Origin: JBDTNK01 sp039933775
GTDB lineage: Bacteria > Chloroflexota > Limnocylindria > QHBO01
Reading direction: 5' to 3'
Length of the DNA: 37,799 bases
Assembly (NCBI GenBank): GCA_039933775.1
Contig: JBDTNK010000015.1
Coordinates: 1-37,799 of the forward strand
In this document: piece by piece, positions 34,354 through 37,799 of the stretch
Layout of the letters: each line of letters begins with the position of its first letter
Position numbering within the stretch: position 1 is the first letter of the stretch
Program-made: the position numbers and the translations under genes
Notes under the pieces: model-generated
Database searches by the model: none
What the model saw: only the letters and a program-made list of their open reading frames with translations
Told to the model about the DNA's origin: nothing

Positions 34354-35904
34354 ATGACGGCGACCCACGAACCGCCGGCCTGGGTCGCCGACGCGGTCTT
34401 CTACCAGGTGTTTCCGGACCGCTTCGCGCGCTCCGAGCGCGTCGTGGCGCCCGGGCCGCTCGAGGACTGGGACGTGCCGCCCACCCGCCACGGGTTCAAG
34501 GGTGGCGATCTGCTGGGCCTGGCCGAGCGGCTCGACCATCTCAGCGAGCTGGGCATCACGGCGCTCTACCTCAACCCGATCTTCAGCTCGGCCTCGAACC
34601 ACCGCTACCACACCTTCGACTACATGGCGGTGGACCCGCTGCTGGGCGGTGACGGCGCGTTCCGCGAGCTGCTCGACGCCGCCCACGCGCGCGGCATGAA
34701 GGTGATCCTGGACGGTGTCTTCAACCACGCCTCCCGCGGCTTCTGGCCCTTCCACCACGTGCTCGAGACGGGGCGTCACAGCCCGTACCGCGACTGGTTC
34801 TACTTCAACGCGGAGGCACTCGACTCGGGGCGCCAGGTGCGCGCCTACCCCGACGAATCGCTGCGCGACGCGCTCGAGACGGATTGGGGCGATGCGCATG
34901 CGACCGGCGTCGAATCGCTCGAAACGCTCGGCTACCGGGCCTGGTGGGACCTGCCGGCGCTCCCCAAGCTCAACACCGACAACCCGGTCGTGCGCGAATA
35001 CCTCTACGGCGTGGCGGAGCACTGGATTCAATTTGGGGCCGATGGGTGGCGGCTCGACGTCGCCGGCGAGATCGAGGATCCCGAGTTCTGGCGCGAGTTC
35101 CGGCGCCGCGTCCATGCCGTCAATCCCGATGCCTACATCGTGGCCGAGATCTGGCGCGAGGACCCCGACGTGCTGGCGGGCGACCGCTTCGACACGCTCA
35201 TGAACTACCCCCTGGCGGAGGCGATCGTCAGCTTCATCGGCGGGTCTCGCCTCGACTTGCGGGTCGTCGCGCAGCACGCCGAGCTGGCGCGTCACATCCA
35301 GCCGCAGGGCGCCGCGGCCTTTGCCGCCAGGCTGGAACGCGCCCTGACGGTCTACCGGCCGGCCACGACGCGGGCCATGCTGAACATGCTCGACAGCCAC
35401 GACACGCCGCGCCTGCTGACCATGGTCGGCGGCGATCGCGCCACGGTGCTGATGAGCTGGCTCACCGTCATGACGCTGCCCGGCGCCCCGTGCATCTACT
35501 ACGGCGACGAGGTCGGCCTGCCCGGGGAGATGGATCCCGACTGCCGGCGCGCCTTCCCGTGGGACCGCGCCACGTGGGACGAGGAGATCTTCACGTGGCT
35601 CAAGGCGCTCGTCGCGCTGCGGCACGAGGAGGCGGTGCTGCGGCACGGGGAGACGCGCATCGTGGCTGCGGACGGCATGGCGCTCGCCTACCTGCGCAGC
35701 GACGCCCAAGACGCGATCCTGGTCGCGCTGAACGCGGGCGACGAGGCGACGGTCCTGCAGCTCGCGCTGCCCGACCACGAGGGGCGCTCGATCGAGCCGC
35801 TGCCCCTGCGCGGCGCGTCGCCGGCGCATCCCGCGCGCGTGGCGAGCGGCGCGGCAAGCCTGGAGCTTCCCGCGCGCACCGGCGCGGCGTACCGGGTCGG
35901 CTGA
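34354..35904 (+). CDS. GH13 alpha-glucosidase/neopullulanase-like hydrolase, cytoplasmic
   Basis: A 516-residue glycoside hydrolase family 13 enzyme without signal peptide. Conserved regions: DGVFNHASRG, DGWRLDVAGEI (nucleophile Asp235), VAEIW (acid/base Glu265) and DSHDTPR (Asp350). It starts directly at the barrel (VFYQVFPDRF), lacking the N-terminal CBM34-like domain of classic neopullulanases. It would cut imported maltooligosaccharides or cyclodextrins inside the cell. It lies 7 nt after the MalG gene and 6 nt before the secreted GH13 gene, so all belong to one operon. A 1139-codon open frame on the opposite strand is a GC-bias shadow. Confidence 0.93.
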   Translation: MTATHEPPAWVADAVFYQVFPDRFARSERVVAPGPLEDWDVPPTRHGFKGGDLLGLAERLDHLSELGITALYLNPIFSSASNHRYHTFDYMAVDPLLGGDGAFRELLDAAHARGMKVILDGVFNHASRGFWPFHHVLETGRHSPYRDWFYFNAEALDSGRQVRAYPDESLRDALETDWGDAHATGVESLETLGYRAWWDLPALPKLNTDNPVVREYLYGVAEHWIQFGADGWRLDVAGEIEDPEFWREFRRRVHAVNPDAYIVAEIWREDPDVLAGDRFDTLMNYPLAEAIVSFIGGSRLDLRVVAQHAELARHIQPQGAAAFAARLERALTVYRPATTRAMLNMLDSHDTPRLLTMVGGDRATVLMSWLTVMTLPGAPCIYYGDEVGLPGEMDPDCRRAFPWDRATWDEEIFTWLKALVALRHEEAVLRHGETRIVAADGMALAYLRSDAQDAILVALNAGDEATVLQLALPDHEGRSIEPLPLRGASPAHPARVASGAASLELPARTGAAYRVG

Positions 35905-35910
35905 CCGGCC

Positions 35911-37799
35911 ATGCCACAGGGGCGGTCGCTCGCGATCCTCGTCGGGCTCGTCGTGACGCTCGTCGCCGTCCCGATCGCGCTGCTGGCGCTGAGCGGCGCG
36001 CGCACCTCGCTCCCGCCGGCGCAGAGCGGGGCACCGGTCGCCGCCACCGTGCCGGACCTGCCGGCGCTGCAACCGGACGAGGCGATCGACGAAGCGTCGC
36101 TGGCCCACGACTCGCGCAGCGACCTGTACCGCGTGCCGTGGGGCGCCGTCCCCGCGGGAACCGATGTCACGCTGCGCATCGCGGCCGCGGCGGGCGACCT
36201 GACGAGCGCCGCGGTGCGCGTCAGCGATGAGCTGAACGGTTCCTCGATCACGGTGCCGCTGGCGCGGGTCGCGCGCGACGCCACGCTGGGCGAGCACGGG
36301 ATCGACTACTGGCAGGCGACGCTCTCGACCATCGCGCAGCCGACCGTGCTGCGCTATCGGTTCATCGTCAGCGACGGCGCGGCGGTTCGCTACCTTGAGG
36401 ACGACGCGCTCCTCGACGGCGGGCCGGGCGAGGTGCTGCCGGCGACCGAGGAGCGCGGCTGGCAGATCACGACCTACGACCCGGACTTCACCACGCCGGA
36501 CTGGGCGAAGGGGGCAGTGGTGTACCAGGTCTTCCCGGACCGCTTCGCCAACGGCGACCCGTCGAACGATCCGTCGCCCGATGCCGTAGCGGCCGCGAGC
36601 GGCGCGGAGCGCTATCGGTACGGCGACGTGTACGGCAACCCGGTCCTGGTACGCGACTGGGAGACGGAGCTGCCGGAGGGTTCCTGTCGCGCGTACACCG
36701 GCGCGGGCACGTGCCACGAGGCGCCGCTCGGCCGCGACTTCTATGGCGGGGACCTGGCGGGCCTGACCGAGCAGCTGCCGGAGCTGGTCGAGCTTGGCGT
36801 GACCGCGATCTACCTCAACCCGATCTTCGCCGCGCCGTCGAACCACCGCTACGACACCAGCGACTACACCGTCATCGATCCTGACCTCGGCACGCAGGCC
36901 GACTTCGATGCGCTCGTCGCGGAGGCGGACCGGCTGGGGCTGCACCTCATCCTGGACGGCGTCTTCAACCACACCAGCTCGGACTCGCCGTTCTTCGACC
37001 GCGCGCACCGGTTCGGCGAGGTCGGCGCCTGCGAGTCGGCCGGCTCGCCGTACGCGACGTGGTACCAGCTCGAGCCCGGCCCACCGGCGAAGTGCTTCGA
37101 CGGCCAGACATACGCCGATTGGGCCGGCTTCGACACGCTTCCCGCCCTGGCGGAGACGCCCGACGTCTTCGGCGCCTTCTTCGGCGCCGACGGCATCGTG
37201 CGCCACTGGCTCGACGCGGGCATCGGCGGTTGGCGGCTGGACGTCATGAACGAGATCAGCCACGGCTTCCTGCGCGGCCTGCGCGACGCCGCCAAGGCGT
37301 CGAATCCCGATGGGCTGATCCTGGGCGAGTTCTGGGAAGATGCCTCGCCGTGGCTGCTCGGCACGGAGGCCGACAGCGTCATGAACTACCGGTTCCGGCG
37401 CGCGGTCCTCGGCCTGGTCAACGGCGACACACCCGACCTCGACGGCGCAATTGCGGGACTGACGCCGAGCGCCTTCGCATCGGTCATGCAAGGCGTGCGC
37501 GAGGACTATCCGCCGCCCGCGTGGGAGGTGCTGCACAACATCGTCGATTCGCACGACACGACGCGCATCCTGTGGACGCTGACGCCGGGGCGCGACAACC
37601 GCGCCGAGAAGGAGGATGCGGCCAATCTGGAGATCGGCAAGGCCAAGCTGCGCCAGGTCGCCGCGCTGCAGCTCACCTGGCCGGGCATGGCCGGCATCTA
37701 CTACGGCGACGAGGTTGGCCTGACCGGCCACGACGACCCGGACGACCGTCGCCCGTACCCGTGGGGCAGCGAGGACACCGCGCTGCGCGAGTGGTACGC
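35911..37799 (+). CDS. Secreted or membrane-anchored GH13 amylase/pullulanase-like enzyme, 5' part
   Basis: The first 629 residues of a GH13 enzyme; the frame is open to the window end. An N-terminal hydrophobic helix (LAILVGLVVTLVAVPIALLAL) exports or anchors it. A beta-rich domain (about 70-190; SDLYRVPWGAVPAGTDVTLR, YRFIVSDG) resembles CBM34-type N-domains, then the barrel: VVYQVFPDRF, DGVFNHTSSD, GGWRLDVMNEI (Asp444), LGEFW (Glu473), DSHDTTR (Asp549). It probably trims starch-like polymers outside the cell to oligosaccharides for the transporter encoded upstream. ATG 35911 follows the previous stop by 6 nt. Confidence 0.92.
   Translation, partial: MPQGRSLAILVGLVVTLVAVPIALLALSGARTSLPPAQSGAPVAATVPDLPALQPDEAIDEASLAHDSRSDLYRVPWGAVPAGTDVTLRIAAAAGDLTSAAVRVSDELNGSSITVPLARVARDATLGEHGIDYWQATLSTIAQPTVLRYRFIVSDGAAVRYLEDDALLDGGPGEVLPATEERGWQITTYDPDFTTPDWAKGAVVYQVFPDRFANGDPSNDPSPDAVAAASGAERYRYGDVYGNPVLVRDWETELPEGSCRAYTGAGTCHEAPLGRDFYGGDLAGLTEQLPELVELGVTAIYLNPIFAAPSNHRYDTSDYTVIDPDLGTQADFDALVAEADRLGLHLILDGVFNHTSSDSPFFDRAHRFGEVGACESAGSPYATWYQLEPGPPAKCFDGQTYADWAGFDTLPALAETPDVFGAFFGADGIVRHWLDAGIGGWRLDVMNEISHGFLRGLRDAAKASNPDGLILGEFWEDASPWLLGTEADSVMNYRFRRAVLGLVNGDTPDLDGAIAGLTPSAFASVMQGVREDYPPPAWEVLHNIVDSHDTTRILWTLTPGRDNRAEKEDAANLEIGKAKLRQVAALQLTWPGMAGIYYGDEVGLTGHDDPDDRRPYPWGSEDTALREWY

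Noticed and set aside
34312..37731. 1139-codon open frame on the minus strand across both GH13 genes
   Set aside because: It is antisense to two enzymes with intact catalytic motifs, has an Arg/Val/Asp-heavy composition typical of GC-bias shadow frames, and shows no recognisable domain.

Overview
The window is a GC-rich, gene-dense bacterial chromosome segment with short intergenic gaps and many 4-bp ATGA/GTGA gene overlaps. A riboflavin-type ABC transporter (RibXY-like) behind an FMN riboswitch, LPNTA-anchored surface proteins with an ICHRTN-type domain, and the overall gene style point to Chloroflexota, possibly the Limnocylindria side. That taxonomic placement is inference; there is no rRNA or other marker here to prove it. 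No tRNA, rRNA, CRISPR array, prophage or IS element was seen.

Layout. 1-1377 (+): the end of a cyclodeaminase/cyclohydrolase (FchA-like) gene overlapping folD. 4308-1374 (-): promoter, FMN riboswitch, ABC ATPase, permease and substrate-binding lipoprotein for a flavin. 5927-4331 (-): PAP2 phosphatase and DedA membrane protein. 5980-8931 (+): histidine ammonia-lyase, a GNAT protein and a ZIP-like transporter. 9559-8940 (-): VapBC-type toxin-antitoxin. 9661-12467 (+): urocanase and a SIS-domain protein. 12836-12504 (-): TfoX-N domain protein. 15827-13131 (-): a tight operon rsmI / m7G1405-type 16S rRNA methyltransferase homologue / tgt. 15852-16455: a gene-free stretch with two repeat families. 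16468-19044 (+): glutamate formiminotransferase and ArgRS. 20343-19051 (-): anchored metallopeptidase. 20543-21187 (+): UlaG-like MBL-fold protein. 21448-24077 (+): two sortase-type surface proteins sharing an identical 509-bp block. 25811-24217 (-): ECF sigma factor and a likely anti-sigma/DUF5667-like protein. 29620-25907 (-): small membrane protein, FAH-family protein, threonine dehydrogenase and KBL. 29700-37799 (+): a LacI-regulated sugar system (regulator, binding protein, two permeases, cytoplasmic GH13, secreted GH13 running off the window).

How it fits together. HutH, HutU, FtcD, FchA and FolD, scattered over four transcription units, make up most of a histidine-to-glutamate route that delivers the formimino carbon to folate; imidazolonepropionase (HutI) is not in the window. 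TDH and KBL similarly turn threonine into glycine and acetyl-CoA. FolD has lost residues needed for cyclohydrolase activity, which fits its overlap with a cyclodeaminase gene. The sugar block at the right end is a self-contained alpha-glucan uptake and hydrolysis system.

Three window-wide signals stand out: the 8-mer GACCGATG occurs at least 37 times by hand count where about one is expected from composition; many transcription units carry a TANNNT element ending 6-10 nt before the start codon, suggesting leaderless mRNAs; and a relative of aminoglycoside-resistance rRNA methyltransferases sits in a housekeeping RNA-modification operon.
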